From the NCBI GenBank assembly GCA_031552825.1, contig JAVBMD010000013.1:15461-79460 (forward strand): DNA of 64,000 nt, read 5' to 3'. The notes beneath the pieces are model-generated. The model did not search any database. It worked only from the letters and a program-made list of their open reading frames with translations, and was not told the origin of the DNA. The DNA comes from WQXF01 sp031552825 (lineage in GTDB: Bacteria; Bacillota; Clostridia; Christensenellales; Aristaeellaceae). This document shows, in pieces, positions 47,101 to 51,293 of this stretch. Numbering within the stretch: position 1 is the stretch's first letter; the number at the start of each line of letters is the position of its first letter. Made by a program: the position numbers and the translations under genes.

Positions 47101-50100
47101 GCGACAGATCCACGCCCGCCTTGGCGCGCAGGTTGTACACCGAAGCGCGGCCGAACAGCTTGCTCTGGTCGCCGGTAGCGGTGATGGTGGCGGTGACGGT
47201 ATCGTTGCCCACGAGCCAACTGGCGGCATTGTTGGCGCCGTTGACCGGGGAATACCCGGCCAGCCCGGTGGACTGCTCCTGCACGGTAACGGCCTGCCCG
47301 ACCGGCACGTGGAGGAACACAGCGCTCAGCTTGCCCGCGGCGTTGGTATAGGTCAGCTTCTGCGCGGCGTAACCGGAAACAGCGGTGCTGCTGCCGATTT
47401 TGGTGATCTTGAACTCCGGATCGAAGCTGGCGGCCACCTCGCCGCGGCTGGCGACTTGGTGGAAGTTGGCGGCGGCTAGCGTGCTGCCGCCATCGCTGAC
47501 GTACTTGTCAACGATGATCGCGCCGTACTTCTTGGGCTGGTTGGTGGCGGTGGCGGCCAGCTTGCGCCCGCTGCCGATGCCGATCTTGAGCTGCCCACCG
47601 GCGGGCGAGATGGCATATTGCGAGAACTCGGTATCGTTTGGCGCTTCATAGAAGGTATAGGTGGTCTCGGTCGGCGTAGCGGGTACGCCGATGACGGCCA
47701 GCATTTCGCCGTTGGATACTTTGCGCAGCTTGACCAAGCCGGTCGCGCTGTCGAGCAGCCCGGCGGTAAAGTCCATGCTGTACTTGATGTTGGCGCCGGT
47801 GCCGGTTTTGTTCAGCGCGCGCACGTTGGTGAAGTTGCTGCTGCCGAGCTTAACGCCGGCCTGAATCGTCGGGTTGCCGATCAGATCCGCGATGGCTTCG
47901 GTATAGTTGACCTCGGTGTATTGGTTGGTGTCGTAGGCATAGCGCAGTCGCTTGGTAACCTCGATCACCGACATATAATACTTGGCCTGCGAATCCTTGG
48001 GCAACACGCCGCCCTGCTTGCTGACGGTTTGCGAGTTTTGCTTGCCAAACCCCGGCACAGTGCCGTTGATGCGCAACTCGTAGGTGCCGTTTGCTTGGTT
48101 GTTGACCTTGTCGTACACGCTGGCGGGAATATAATACTTAAATTCGCCCGCGTCGTTTACGTAGGGGTTGCCGCTGGCGTCGAGCGTGCGCGGCTTGTAG
48201 GTCTTGCCGTCGATGACCAGCGTAACCGCCGAATCGGCGTTCTGGCCGGGATCCATCTCGAAGTTGGGGTAGCGGCTCTGCAGCGCGCTATCGTAGGCGT
48301 ACACCGAGTTGGCGTCGCCGATTTCCAGCTGGGTCTTGACGGTAAGGGCGGCGATCTTGTTGACGAAGTTGACCTGCGTCAGCTCGCCCTCTTTGACGGT
48401 GACCTTCTTGAACGCATCGCGATCAAACCACGCGTCGGCGTCGGTGGGAATGGTCTCGCGGATCCAATAGTCGCCGGGTTTTACCGAGAAGGTGACGGTG
48501 GGGTTGGTGGCGGTGGTGGCGAGCACGGCGGGTTTTTCCACGCCGCCCTCGGTCATGGTGGCGATCTTGGAATACGCCGCGTCGGCGTAGACGGTGAAGG
48601 TTACGGCATCGGGCTGGGTAACCTGGCTGCCGTTGATCTCCCACACTTTGGTGACCGACAGGCCGCCGTTGGAGTTGACGGCAGTCACCGGCACGAGGGT
48701 GGTGGTGTTCTTGACTAGGTTCACGACGCCGGTGTCCTTCAGCGCGAAGCCGGTGATTACGCGATCTTCAAAGATCGTGTACTCGCCGGGCAGCACGTAG
48801 TAGGTGGTGGCGTTGGTGCCGTTGGCGGTAAACACCGACGCGGTGGTGCCCGCGGCGGTATAGGTGGTTCCGCTGAGGGTGTACAGCGTGGCCGGGGTGC
48901 TGGTACCCTTCTGATTCAGGCCCAGCTTCAGGTCGCCCGCCGGATTGGGCGGATAGCTGGCCTGCATAGCGGTTCCCCAAGCCACCGGACTCGCGCCGTT
49001 GACCTGAATCTGCTTGCTGAATTGTACTTTGATCGGCTTGAGTTCCACCGCGGCAAGGTCGAAGGAGGTTTTGACTTCCTTCTTCTTGTCTTCGGAACCT
49101 TTCAGCTTCCATTCCAGCGTACTGGTGATGTTTCCGGTGAACTTTTGGCTCGAGACATATTGATAGAAAGGAATCTCGATATCGGTCAGCAGGTACTCGA
49201 AGCGAACATCGTGCCTGGTATATACCGGCACCGACTTGCCGCCGATGTTCTCCCGCGTCACCGGCACGATGAACGAACCGGGGATCACTTGACCCTGCCC
49301 GTCCTTGGCCGGTTCGAGCGCGGTGCTGCTGTTGCTAATGTAGACGTTGGTGGGGTAGACGTCGGTCTTGGCGCCGGATACGCCGCTCGGCGGGGTTAGC
49401 GGCGGCACCTTGATGGTCATGTACATGTAGTCCAGATCCGCGCGGGCGCTCAGCTCGCGGTACTGGGGCAGGCTATCCATCACCTTGCCGTTGGAATCCC
49501 GCAGGAAAGAGGTCAGCGTGGTGGTGATGGTGGCGTATTGGGTAGCCAAACCGGTGTTCTTGGTATCGGCGCCCAAGTCCCAATCGGCGTCCACGTAGGT
49601 ACGCTCGCCGACGGTGATGGTGAACGCGGAATCGTGATCCACCGTGCGCGGGGTATCCTCGTTGATGCGCACGCCTTCGGAGAGGTAACCCATCATCGCC
49701 GTTCCTTCGACGTGTACATTGCCCGCAATCTGCGTGCCGACGGCGGCCGGGGGCTTGGAATAATCGTAGGTCACCGACACCTTGATGTTGGTGATCTTGG
49801 TGGTCTCGAGTGTGCTGCCCGGCGCGCCGGTATTGATCGGAACGATAATTTGGCGCGGGTTAGAAGCATCGTACTGATAGTCGCCGGGCAGGAAGATGAC
49901 CGGGCTATCGGCGGGCAGGGTGATCGTTACCTTCGCGGTTTCGTTGATGTAATTAAAGTACGGCAGGCTATCGTCGTTGCCGGGGATCACCTGCGGCGGG
50001 CGCAGCACGGTGATGGAGAACATCATGTTCTCGTGGGTATTGTCCCACGTCAGACCGCCGCCGGTACCGACGCGGAACACGTCCAGCGCGCCGACGACAT

Positions 50101-51073
50101 TCAAAAAGTTTTGATAATCCTCGGCGGCGGAAAGCAGCATCATGCCGCCGTCATCGCCCAAAATGCCCATCAGATCCGACACGTCTTCCTCGGCGGGTTC
50201 TTCGGTGGGCAGCGGGCTCTCTTCTTCTTGGGTATTTTCGGTAATGATGGTACCGGAAACCTGCGGGATGCCGTTTTTGTCCAGCACGATAAAGTCGGGC
50301 GTTTCTTCCTTATGCTCGATATCGGTGCGGCGGTTGAATTCCTCCACGGCGATCGCCAAAATGCTCTCGCCACGGATCCAGCCGTCTACCAGCGTATCGG
50401 CGGCATCCTTGACAACCACGCGAAGCCATACGCTCTGCTCATCGTCCTCGGCGCGCGCCAAAGCCATGACGACCTCGCCCTCGCCCACGCCGATCAGCGC
50501 TTTCTCTTCGTCTTCCTCTGCGGTTTTGTAAATCATCGCGTCGCCAAGCACCACGGCATAGCCGCTGGTGAAGGAAGGATCCTCCGCCGCGTTGGCCGGG
50601 CCGACGGGTCCGGGCGTTTCCGCCGGATCGCCGGTAGGCGCCGGGGTCTCGCCCTCCGGCGTCGCTTCGGGCGATTCGGTTTCGCCGGGCGCCACGGTTT
50701 CACCGGGCATCTCGGTTTCACCGGGCACTTCGGTATCGCTTGGCGCCTCGGTATCGCCGGGCGCTTCAGTATCGCCGGGCTGGTCGGTACCTTCGGGCGC
50801 GGTTGTATCCACCACGCCTCCTTCGGCAGGCGTCCCCGTCGCGTTTTCCGGTACGATGCCGCTCTCCCCCGGCACGGCCTCAGCCGCGCCTTCGGTCTGC
50901 GCACCCGTATTCTCCGGGACGGAGACCACTTGGCCAGCGGGCTCCGCTTCCCCGGCGATCAAGCGCGACATATCCTCCAACATGTTGTTGGAGAGCAGAA
51001 TGATCGCCATCAATACGGCCATCAATCGCCTAAAGGTCTTGGTTTGATAGAATCTTAGCTCCTTGTTATCCAT
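23156..51073 (-). CDS. Giant CnaB/SpaA-repeat surface protein, 9305 residues
   Basis: One uninterrupted frame of 27.9 kb. ATG at 51073 follows AGGAAAGGG. N-terminus: basic stretch and hydrophobic export segment (~15-30), a Pro/Thr/Glu-rich stalk with GDTEAP-like units (~60-150), an SH3-like region (~160-235), then beta-rich sections (~310-690). Next come about 20 diverse CnaB/SpaA-like domains up to ~3700, a DUF11-like segment (~3960-4400) and an SdrD-B-like domain (GNLVWLDVNGNGIQDNGEPG, ~4450). From ~4744 to ~9052 there are 18 alternating A/B CnaB pairs, and two further CnaB units close the array. CnaB domains usually form internal Lys-Asn/Asp isopeptide bonds helped by a Glu; candidates are K in IEK, E in TETKAPSGY and D/N near each domain end. 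The C-terminus has one hydrophobic helix (YVGTGALMVSMAVLMLL) and RRKRRLPSRR but no LPXTG. Likely a rod-like adhesin. No sortase in the window. Confidence 0.93.
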   Translation of the reverse strand: MDNKELRFYQTKTFRRLMAVLMAIILLSNNMLEDMSRLIAGEAEPAGQVVSVPENTGAQTEGAAEAVPGESGIVPENATGTPAEGGVVDTTAPEGTDQPGDTEAPGDTEAPSDTEVPGETEMPGETVAPGETESPEATPEGETPAPTGDPAETPGPVGPANAAEDPSFTSGYAVVLGDAMIYKTAEEDEEKALIGVGEGEVVMALARAEDDEQSVWLRVVVKDAADTLVDGWIRGESILAIAVEEFNRRTDIEHKEETPDFIVLDKNGIPQVSGTIITENTQEEESPLPTEEPAEEDVSDLMGILGDDGGMMLLSAAEDYQNFLNVVGALDVFRVGTGGGLTWDNTHENMMFSITVLRPPQVIPGNDDSLPYFNYINETAKVTITLPADSPVIFLPGDYQYDASNPRQIIVPINTGAPGSTLETTKITNIKVSVTYDYSKPPAAVGTQIAGNVHVEGTAMMGYLSEGVRINEDTPRTVDHDSAFTITVGERTYVDADWDLGADTKNTGLATQYATITTTLTSFLRDSNGKVMDSLPQYRELSARADLDYMYMTIKVPPLTPPSGVSGAKTDVYPTNVYISNSSTALEPAKDGQGQVIPGSFIVPVTRENIGGKSVPVYTRHDVRFEYLLTDIEIPFYQYVSSQKFTGNITSTLEWKLKGSEDKKKEVKTSFDLAAVELKPIKVQFSKQIQVNGASPVAWGTAMQASYPPNPAGDLKLGLNQKGTSTPATLYTLSGTTYTAAGTTASVFTANGTNATTYYVLPGEYTIFEDRVITGFALKDTGVVNLVKNTTTLVPVTAVNSNGGLSVTKVWEINGSQVTQPDAVTFTVYADAAYSKIATMTEGGVEKPAVLATTATNPTVTFSVKPGDYWIRETIPTDADAWFDRDAFKKVTVKEGELTQVNFVNKIAALTVKTQLEIGDANSVYAYDSALQSRYPNFEMDPGQNADSAVTLVIDGKTYKPRTLDASGNPYVNDAGEFKYYIPASVYDKVNNQANGTYELRINGTVPGFGKQNSQTVSKQGGVLPKDSQAKYYMSVIEVTKRLRYAYDTNQYTEVNYTEAIADLIGNPTIQAGVKLGSSNFTNVRALNKTGTGANIKYSMDFTAGLLDSATGLVKLRKVSNGEMLAVIGVPATPTETTYTFYEAPNDTEFSQYAISPAGGQLKIGIGSGRKLAATATNQPKKYGAIIVDKYVSDGGSTLAAANFHQVASRGEVAASFDPEFKITKIGSSTAVSGYAAQKLTYTNAAGKLSAVFLHVPVGQAVTVQEQSTGLAGYSPVNGANNAASWLVGNDTVTATITATGDQSKLFGRASVYNLRAKAGVDLSLSIKHLDGATALRTTGEGGTFTFNLYRIAPGAGSGISSVKLENGTTVYYYTATDGTFIFNASNAGVVHADVTIPSTVTDATIQYVLIQTAKSGYEIQQPKLVTLTRGKTESEAISALNKEYAQLVVNTLRYALDHDAATHATTVINGQAWPAGAYLTKTLTYTLTGTATATGTAVNLTAQISGTAGKATFSVPAGTYTVGISTTTSQTLPDGYKRAPAAVGNDLSGTTMSVTVPESVTVSKNAKFENPNGVICLKKVDMDSTSTALSGAVFTLKQGTTTIATATTASTGVASFTNVAPNTYTVTETSAPTGYFGSTAPISLTVAGGAWSGNNYVKAAADDNNCFQTKPSLVITNKKFTTFTFTKRQVNNAGAETTYTSTMYATIMIPDGAGGYKPYDYAGSGFIFGNGAAANTTARYATSSGAITWRLPAGEYYILEENPSGTFPALGPQQNPAVTVRKPYTYTVGGNTYSGWLLGPYTVAAADAGATKAVQIRNLVNSYGQIDLMSLNNFFRDGSSTDTEILNSGSYRLVNVATPATTYTSSQSGSLHRFVNVPIFDAVAASPTYGQPLSYRLEVVTGPDSYFQKNEDGSVTRPMALYDASNHVLQASGTTAYTNAVPAVTDYQSRPRKARTNAKYEYATGFSLYDVLQITDGGNNTRPRIAIQNERKGQIIVPVVGVDCLRHEDEYVLSGIKVGLYNASGKLLTTGTTDGSGLATFTASDSFYLSAERDYIVVQLSKDDEHIIGSCTANPLRGLPANENQLSAAELAKIGAADSALNGLWVRCGAFQPNAVKKMFVATTADLENHKPYLRIEMTKDAINTSGQASRYDMQKFTLFEISYTLSGGSFSITGVNAIQDYTTGAIHGENGKFITSAMTYGKVYALAETAQSNPASLHVVMPDSLFATLKASPFGMTTAKAPALTTSTFDNTLRTARDKVQNLSNSVAAAFTNAIKNKLGYNFAEMYVAPYGAAHINDKKNVDTFADNIVGGGGNYWHIGRVILRKQYLNKAGQLLDMNGVTFRFSMVHINEDGTTHKLPGGGDDTSFITNATTITRNVNGTVVSGVADSGSFFVFDWKVYPLGPSGQENYYWFVRTTGGAYTGVGGAAIDVNKARFTAADKGKLFTSQAAAQAAAGSGTAVPAFTLPHASPVNSGTCGDDKVRVRIEEIAGTNGLQPLTTIQDVDVPCTSGSTVNFSSINHTYFDTPIVNGDPGKNTYFNVVKFGYMPASTTSNAWKAIRAKTSDAFEQVRLYGRWMAGFLTSADVPGLPSLSGFFPTTLSGVQFKLYKKTGSSYTAVKDASNQPIILTTAGLGGLAVSPVLTAGEEYYLSEITGKSGYINIHNAGSGDTISSSEGSKLIKIGVLTAANVGQTFYVTNAEKIDLVVQGVDAYNATKLIPGVSYSLYTSNASGAQGTLIATKTADANGKVSFSELDLGYYLLVANSGWDVNKYVNFTGVTEDPALPDSKFAYLSQGKALVTIPGGTVNLTGTSAEMQVKVLYPPLPRIGITKTARGDGGALSGVKFELRRGTTLAASTLVETLTTGSDGKLIFATPLIPGTYYLVETATQSNLMLPANTNVFTFVVNAYGQFATSGMNNNNRETLDGASALSYRYACVNDRKVRVSITKYTTDNGSAEALAPNVVFSVKKDGATYTKTPTVTTNASGVATLDLSEFGTYVLTETTGPSGYLNLNASITISFASGSLPTIAFNSPTNDANTYGYISRVGSTLYDATSQMNRFDVKVVNPKAFSIKTQKVDGLDQKLAGARFGLYGNSTCTDKIASTESDGFYSCNATGELTIGGLIPGKTYYLKEYSAPSGYDLSATVYTITSAKTDAGTTKSVGTGGKIVNYKGSGLQIVKKVAWVGDEPMYNGGYALPKVTFAIYKATGSANEGIGALVATVDASRVSAGNYDTGAIKLAPGNYVVKEVTTATLSGAVLILDPDTQFDQPFDATSRLWKATVNQEGSGNVLTVLKLGNAELGASVTIRKVNAPKTGTPVGLANAQFKIFTLKNTALTGDARYAAANRQDIAGATGTYTTAANGEVTIAVTLPSSGNGKLLAVIEEIKPTDGYLINPLTRYTEVILYAGSSRVSIGASAERVDKVVVPNNDAGTIILHDYIVTKFNGETVASYDGNFPLKNVVFTLYWRESIDQPFQPLKAFNLGATESNPIQITAADGKVSWANLPMNYQYAVHMANVPNYVFDTFRSAANVNHFDGTPSSLMPMTEQDVLTTPGGSVTRLPLYIVTPNKMADAAANTLYFKAYHKQKGSITIEKHLDEWNNLAKIQGEFTLYAGELKDGKIVKKSPAQIATFPYSGDTVVNGVAKVTGKLVIQNVNAGYYVIEETKAPSGYMLNKETQGVQIVINLTNPADETGLHKTVKFLNEAYDANSVGLSKTPIKTRLDDTLLRHAPANPSAVVGKAEYTLDNFVTKWSNSENKLVPSVNPFPYESFTVTDKGLRFSAVESDFTNASNQLDYATYVRGKYQFTKITIGRSVYAKDGVDTAVTARVEYITFQAGDAATIPTTATWASAGTVNLGTEQTVSFPANTRAFRVVYDKPGMNFRPGKIQVYADLFVQPDGKISGSPVRPIRALRNDAMIDAEFYGVGEDGAPQYTVKTPLHYDAYGDINVPAPPPPAQVEIIKKTTQKDNKEYVEVINADNLTYSPVLASRGTAFQYSIALINRTNSITGKAVMPDPIIVDRLPEDFSFTSDSITYKVVKTNGHNINTFKNGAKGDSELILGTIKTVSGADLHTGDGSKSTADATQDTYIVIPFTGDLLEGETLLIEMSGVVPVNLSATADVIEINDAFATTKREGLVYEGQAEGYVYYDYGSTGKPPVTTGKFFDAVKAAIGANIQGVIRDFTRYVVTPISIITASKYVKGDADNADFSASNIARSYAGGRVDYRLILSMMEPEEPGKHAYNTLRIADAMPQIGDGSRPKTPIGQPSKWMPLLDSIKVDFTELPASATAPDMKLVIRYRGVKTASDYSGVASAINGYLKGTAADISAGGSVLTLSANGGKNTWTGIDAQLKGMGAVATAFSLEYAGGTPIAQPCELTISIGCKTPSVDAAQAANDPARFWTQATANSSFYTLANNDANFNYRFSTSWMSSVYPFSTVSSEIVPGDVKVGNLVWLDVNGNGIQDNGEPGIQGMTVTLHDYLLKQSGSVWTPTLSGSTALQTTAAATTTPISGDSGLLQNYTFTAKPYKTDDDGNPVGSNQHWYEIEMEMPSGFALTGRMQGTNRSLDSNAGALTAAPAGTYLLPDNYAPATANSRYIRFSMANNEYVNDLRYDGGVYPAYSVTLKKTDAAGNALKGATFGLYNLVGGAISGSPLATATSGTDGKFTFTGLSHFRDYGVKEITAPTYYAVDARTLQLLGATAPTGNNVALTAVQTTVAAHEKAIETALSGGKDTFCNSTATGSLTITKKNPGGTGLVGAEFVITNNSTFVTGAWDAFLNTTMPSGATADKTGKKITISMAAVSTYTLSGLPYGTYTVTETKAPSGYALPTPAAQTAKIGDPADATMTGHSKTVTLNYVDQKITLKIKKVDEQGKVLAGAVFGVYSKAAYDQNPSVAPLFTLTTGATGYAEMAAGTLLAPGDYYLIETSAPSGYSLLTTKFTFTVTATQTKYFIHFTGEQQTTGGTFDDAHPAIVNDSALGTLRIEKLNESNAKIGPAQFLVTPNTLKIPAAWANYLADLRKGTMPSGLRIVGDSDPNGYPKDSLHVTLPAAGTLDIANLPVGSYDVTEVVAPEGYALANPAKKTVTVSVASAQHTYDLASFTDAKVVVIVEKTDVTGTTKLSGVKFGIFTKAEYDKGAANRVEANAYIVLTTGADGKATSASSAKLLVPGTYYLVELAAPTGYQISFTPVSFAVDNKTQLYSYNFTATAMTGTDASKLEKYFGKITDMYADGALRICKVDAEGKNPQTGAEFIVRNKSTVAATGAWAHFITNFTAPPSGVTVETEGANKVLRVVLGASGIATIDGLPTGVYEVEEVKAPSGFAIANPAKQDVTVGPNHTVSAPAIVNVTDNRVRVEIDKVDASANPVAGVVFAIHNDNAGAVGTKRFELAATNASGYTATSSSQLLPPGTYWLVEQSAPSGYSITFQPSKFTVSATSQVYRYTYTAQRKATNTVESWYGKAIENDFAKAGLTITKTDAETSAKLGGAVFTIAMKSEVASGSWAKYLASYPRAGVPVTVSGQMLRLTMPASGTYTFTDIPLGTYTITEVQAPSGYAIAATEKQDVILSTSGATATFADYRTRVEIEKVELGASAKPIAGVKFGIFTKAEYDKGAANRIEANAKYVLTTAADGKAATTAAQLLDPGVYYLVELSAPANYAITFVDKQFTVSVTSKTAGFNFTAAQKPYATEDYGRITDDYARGALKVEKLDEGNQPLFGAEFTVKPAVGSPAAGEEAWAYYLANATKPTGVTVDNVNKQLIVKLNGVSSVVIPGLPIGSYVVTETQAPSGYAVALPDNATIAVSATHTAAAPALAKFNDRRVTVLIEKRDATGNSPVSGAIFGVFTEAVYNGGVYNAGNAEFTLTTGADGKATSPATPLLAPGVYYLVELKAPQGYRVSFTPTKFTVDNKSQIYRFNFTATAMTGADAAKLEKYFGVIKNATASGALRIEKGDAEDSKAKLTGAEFIVRNVKTDAATGAWEHFLSTYAPPTGVTVETEGTAKVLRVQSATGEITLTGLPTGSYEVEEVKAPSGYALPNPAKQSVTITESVSGSFNTARFADYRIRISIEKVDANNQPLAGVVFAIHADNAGTPGAKLFALTATNASGKTATTQAQKFAPGTYWLVEESAPAGYSITFVAHKIVVTSDTKVYMYSFTAARQNTDTATEAWYGKAIENDFAKAGLTIAKVDADTNEKLGGAVFTIAMKSEIAAGSWSKYLATFPRANVVVVGQTLQLTLPTTGIDIGTYTFSDIPLGVYTVTETTAPNGYAIDAASPREADLRTATGVTLTFADNRARVIVHKDDPMDKPLANAVFEIRSGSQTGTVLYTLTTDATGTAQTSATQLLAPGTYWLVEKTAPTNYSITFTPVSFTVSRTAKTYSFEYNAENDYTRGALKIEKLNKSNQPLNGAEFTVKPSAGSPAAGDDAWTHYLANVTKPAGVTVDSVNRQLIVKLPAASSVVLTGLPIGSYMVTETKAPSGYALPLAAATVAVTGSHTAAAPALAKFLDERVTVTIEKLDVTGTHAVSGAKFGVFTKAVFNTGNYTESDAEFTLTTGADGKAASSATQLLAPGDYYLVELSAPTGHKISFVPTAFTVDNTTSLYSFNFTATAMTGADAAKLEKHYGAICNEFMPGTLRIEKTDEQGNPLAGAEFTVTSNATTPVAIDAWVHYLTNFSTYTTAAGVTADVAGKKLIVKLGTATSVNIAGLPMGSYTVTETKAPDGYALPESPSKTVTVAAQQSGKQDTVTFSDRRVFVLIEKVDANDKPLAGVVFAIHTDNAGAVGSKLYELAATDANGGTRTSASQPLNPGSYWLVEQSVPSGYAISFTPTKFTVSNTSPVYVYLFADVAVPGVGGQFFGKIRNDFAKAGLTVTKTDAETSAKLGGAVFTIAMKSEVAAGSWTKYLASYPRAGEPVTVSGQTLRLTLPAAGTYTFSDIPLGVYTVTEVAAPAGYAVDLRGSLDGDATQGSVTVAFNDYRVRVEIEKIDPADNPVVGAKFGIFYKDPVTGYPATLTETTAKYVLTTDAQGEAATTAAQPLTPGTYKLVELSAPANYRVTFAEQEFTVTAAQKVFSYNFTATAHRPGEDHVAEPKPIRNDYARGALKLEKVDSKGNPLTGAEFTVKPAAGSPSVGADAWTHYLANATLPTGVTADSVNKQLVVKMTAAASVVIEGLPIGSYVVTETRAPDGYAVALASAQTVAITAAHTTASPASARYTDPRVVLDIEKFDATGKIPVKDVKFGIFTKAEYDKGAANRVEANAYIVLTTGADGKASTATASKLLVPGVYYLVELDAPEGYKISFVDTAFTVDATTALYSYNFTATAKTGADAAKLEKYYGAILNNTAAGALRIEKRDADLTTKLLGGAQFIVCNVKTDAAVGAWAHFLTTYAPPSGVAVETEGANKVLRVTLPAEGYLTLTGLPTGVYEIEEVRAPQGYAVPKDPKKQVTVTVSTAGSYSTATFDDLRVRVEIEKFDAAGAKVAGAKFGVFTKDEYDKGAANRVEANALIVLTTDANGKADTLASATLLVPGTYYLVELFAPAGLDKSFADKAFTVSDTSKVYAFNFTRTSRNDAVIETYYGEIVDEFQTSKLVISKVDAQNPTGAKLIGAQFIVRNLETVAVGAWASYLDKLIVKPTGVTEESLNGERVLRVELTAATGGEITLLNLPLGKYEVTEVVAPVGYAIPIPASQEHELTGGAARAQFADPRVRVEIEKQRQDGKALPGAKFGIFTDADYSNNKRTESDAKYVLTTGADGKAATSATQLLAKGDYWLKELSAPTGYDITFADTKFTVDNTTAVYAYNFTATQRTGANHAQEERYFGEITDDFTTNEGGLTIVKEDAETAAKLAGAVFTVRPTSLVAGNPAWAYYIANAPMDPYVTILHDVGTGEDLLRIVMPATGTATLSGLPIGDYEITEVSAPKGYAQALPKTQTVKVLKTATETIKTFRNYRVRVSIEKVADAVPPVPLGGVTFGIFTDAVYQQGAAARVAANASITLTTGMDGKATTPASWLPESGDYWLVELSAPDGYTISFADTKFTVDQTKPRYSFNFGTIPLVSSTDPNKAELETMYGHIVNQFAEGALVIRKVDADTKNPLNGAQFIVRSVQTPPGAWEKYLNGISPVDPVFRKEYLIGEAIPVLRITMPTNWLSVGEVVLSRMPLGKYSVQEVISPVGYVIDDIIPVEVELKRNATEAPVLEFNDHRTRVEIHKKDQSGDALAGAKFGIFTELNYLANKRTAADALYVLTTDSAGFAATTDGQLLPDGKYYLMELSAPTGYAITFTPALFTVDSTKSVHLFTWTDQTNPAANPDREVRKPAIANDYSTTTLTLKKYSAAGNTLIGGAEFLLTPINITVDAAWAYYLANFTSSANLRLVGNGDPDGYAAGSLHITLPASGILTLSNLPWGTYQLSEVKAPQGYALTDAVQRTVRLGDPAKLGTEFKLDDTQEFLDTYLRIRIEKRDEIGNALSGAEFGVFTDAYYQTNQPNLNIADAEIKLVTNLQGFAESTEADAAKLAVGTYWLVETKAPAFRSINFTPKKIVVSRTQTGFLYNFTGTATAGDVTGYAGGAGSVIYNKNKTGTVEIKKFDEETGERLIGVTFRLKNVFTVVPSAWAHYLANSTSLPPEIVIESLGEKGTMLLKITQQKPVLKIDRLPYGEYKLEEIIAPDGYAIVTKEYTLLVGDPVEMKDTIFAEDVFADIDNLRIRLRLRKFNEDGQALAGAIFHILNAQGAVVHVLPPTDADGYAETTAAQMLQPGNYTLVEAKAPAGYSVYPNPIPFTVTNNQTGWVFNLTGAPIQGEVAGAFPGITAPLVDPFGRGKLIVEKADSNTPDTPSLSGAEFEIVNVSEVRAGLWNRFLAELSVKPQPGVTVTGSTLKVVTTNGRGTVDNLPWGEYTIAETKAPQGYVITDTSKRTVFVGDPSDAQLAQTGKPYALIATERFLDARIVILAQKINQFGNALPGTEFEIQNIDDPSDIRVVERLTIGAEGYARSWGTYPPGNYRLVESKTPSMHTGNFYMNFTVVPGQTKWVYDFTYSGSGDPSFALDNPGIQNEAETGTVTVHKMDAVSGSALGGAVFRLRQITPLIPAMKYEGEMLVTTNYYGNATFEDVPYGSYELTETRSPGGYVPTSRTMIIRVSRNERDESYTFTNTRISGNVRVYKYTPEDDEEGDEQMIPLEGAKFTLSGTSRYGENVTLAGASDSRGYIFFQNIPAGTYRLEETRPATIDYGLASPRNVTINSNGATVMATVPNVLIGDMGRVLGVEDPDGPTPRGGEDLPIVRYVGTGALMVSMAVLMLLARRKRRLPSRR
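23160..23265 (-). other. C-terminal membrane anchor with degenerate sorting-like signal
   Basis: Last ~35 residues of the giant protein: EDLPIVRYVGTG, then a hydrophobic stretch and RRKRR. The layout equals a sortase signal, but LPIVR replaces LPXTG. It may be a non-canonical sorting motif or a plain membrane anchor. Confidence 0.6.
23918..36844 (-). repeat. Tandem array of 36 CnaB domains in strict A/B alternation (18 pairs)
   Basis: 12.9 kb coding about 4309 residues, ~120 per domain. Class A begins G-A/T-L-R/K-I-E-K, has GAEF-I/T-V, a conserved AW..YL insertion, LPxGxYxVTE-KAPxGYA and ends near FxDxRV. Class B begins RVEIEK-D, has FGIFT or FAIH, LLxPGxYYLVELSAPxGYxIxF, F-T-V, YNFTA and ends near the next domain with ITDDYA or IENDFAKA. 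Identified by reading the translation; boundaries are approximate by a few residues. Confidence 0.9.
26842..35374 (-). repeat. Higher-order repeat: six-domain unit of about 2.1 kb in four copies
   Basis: Every third A domain starts with the same variant (GALRI.K..): starts at 35374, 33241, 31177 and 29041, with a related one at 26842. Spacings are 2133, 2064, 2136 and 2199 nt. Within a unit the second A is of GLTI.K.DAET..KLGGAVFTIAMKS type and the third of GALK.EK..FTVKP type. The first three units obey this order; the fourth is diverged. Confidence 0.8.
50650..50800 (-). repeat. Pro/Glu/Thr stalk repeat near the N-terminus of the giant protein
   Basis: Short 18-bp-related units encode GDTEAP, GETEMP and GETVAP hexapeptides, a flexible stalk rich in Glu and Pro just after the export signal. 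Confidence 0.75.
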
Positions 51074-51257
51074 ACGTACTCACAACCCTTTCCTGCACTT
51101 CGATGAGGAAGTCGCTCTTGGTTCGGCATGTGCGCGTTATGCGCCGTTTGTCGTTCTTCAAGCGTCGCGTTCTGAAGGACGATCGGTAATCTATTAAAAA
51201 ATGACATATCTTGCAGAAAACCGTCGGTCGGTATGTCTATTAACCCAGCCTTCTACA
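51074..51257 (-). promoter_or_regulatory. 5' leader of the giant gene, about 185 nt
   Basis: Contains a 10-bp inverted repeat with one mismatch on the transcribed strand (51151-51182, loop of 12) and AGGAAAGGG before the ATG. No known riboswitch class is recognisable. Confidence 0.4.
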
Positions 51258-51263
51258 GGATGT

Positions 51264-51293
51264 ATCGTATCATTGTTGCATCTTTCAAGTCAA
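51264..51293 (-). promoter_or_regulatory. Promoter of the giant surface-protein gene
   Basis: Minus-strand TTGACT (51288-51293), 18-bp spacer, TACGAT (51264-51269). Confidence 0.6.

Noticed and set aside
23843..51058. Very long plus-strand open frames opposite the giant gene, up to 1439 codons (e.g. 29969-33439, 33653-36478, 36521-40840)
   Set aside because: They are antisense shadows produced by GC-rich codon use in the repeated coding sequence. Translations are His/Gly/Arg-rich, lack domains and ribosome sites, and stop where the sense repeat composition changes.
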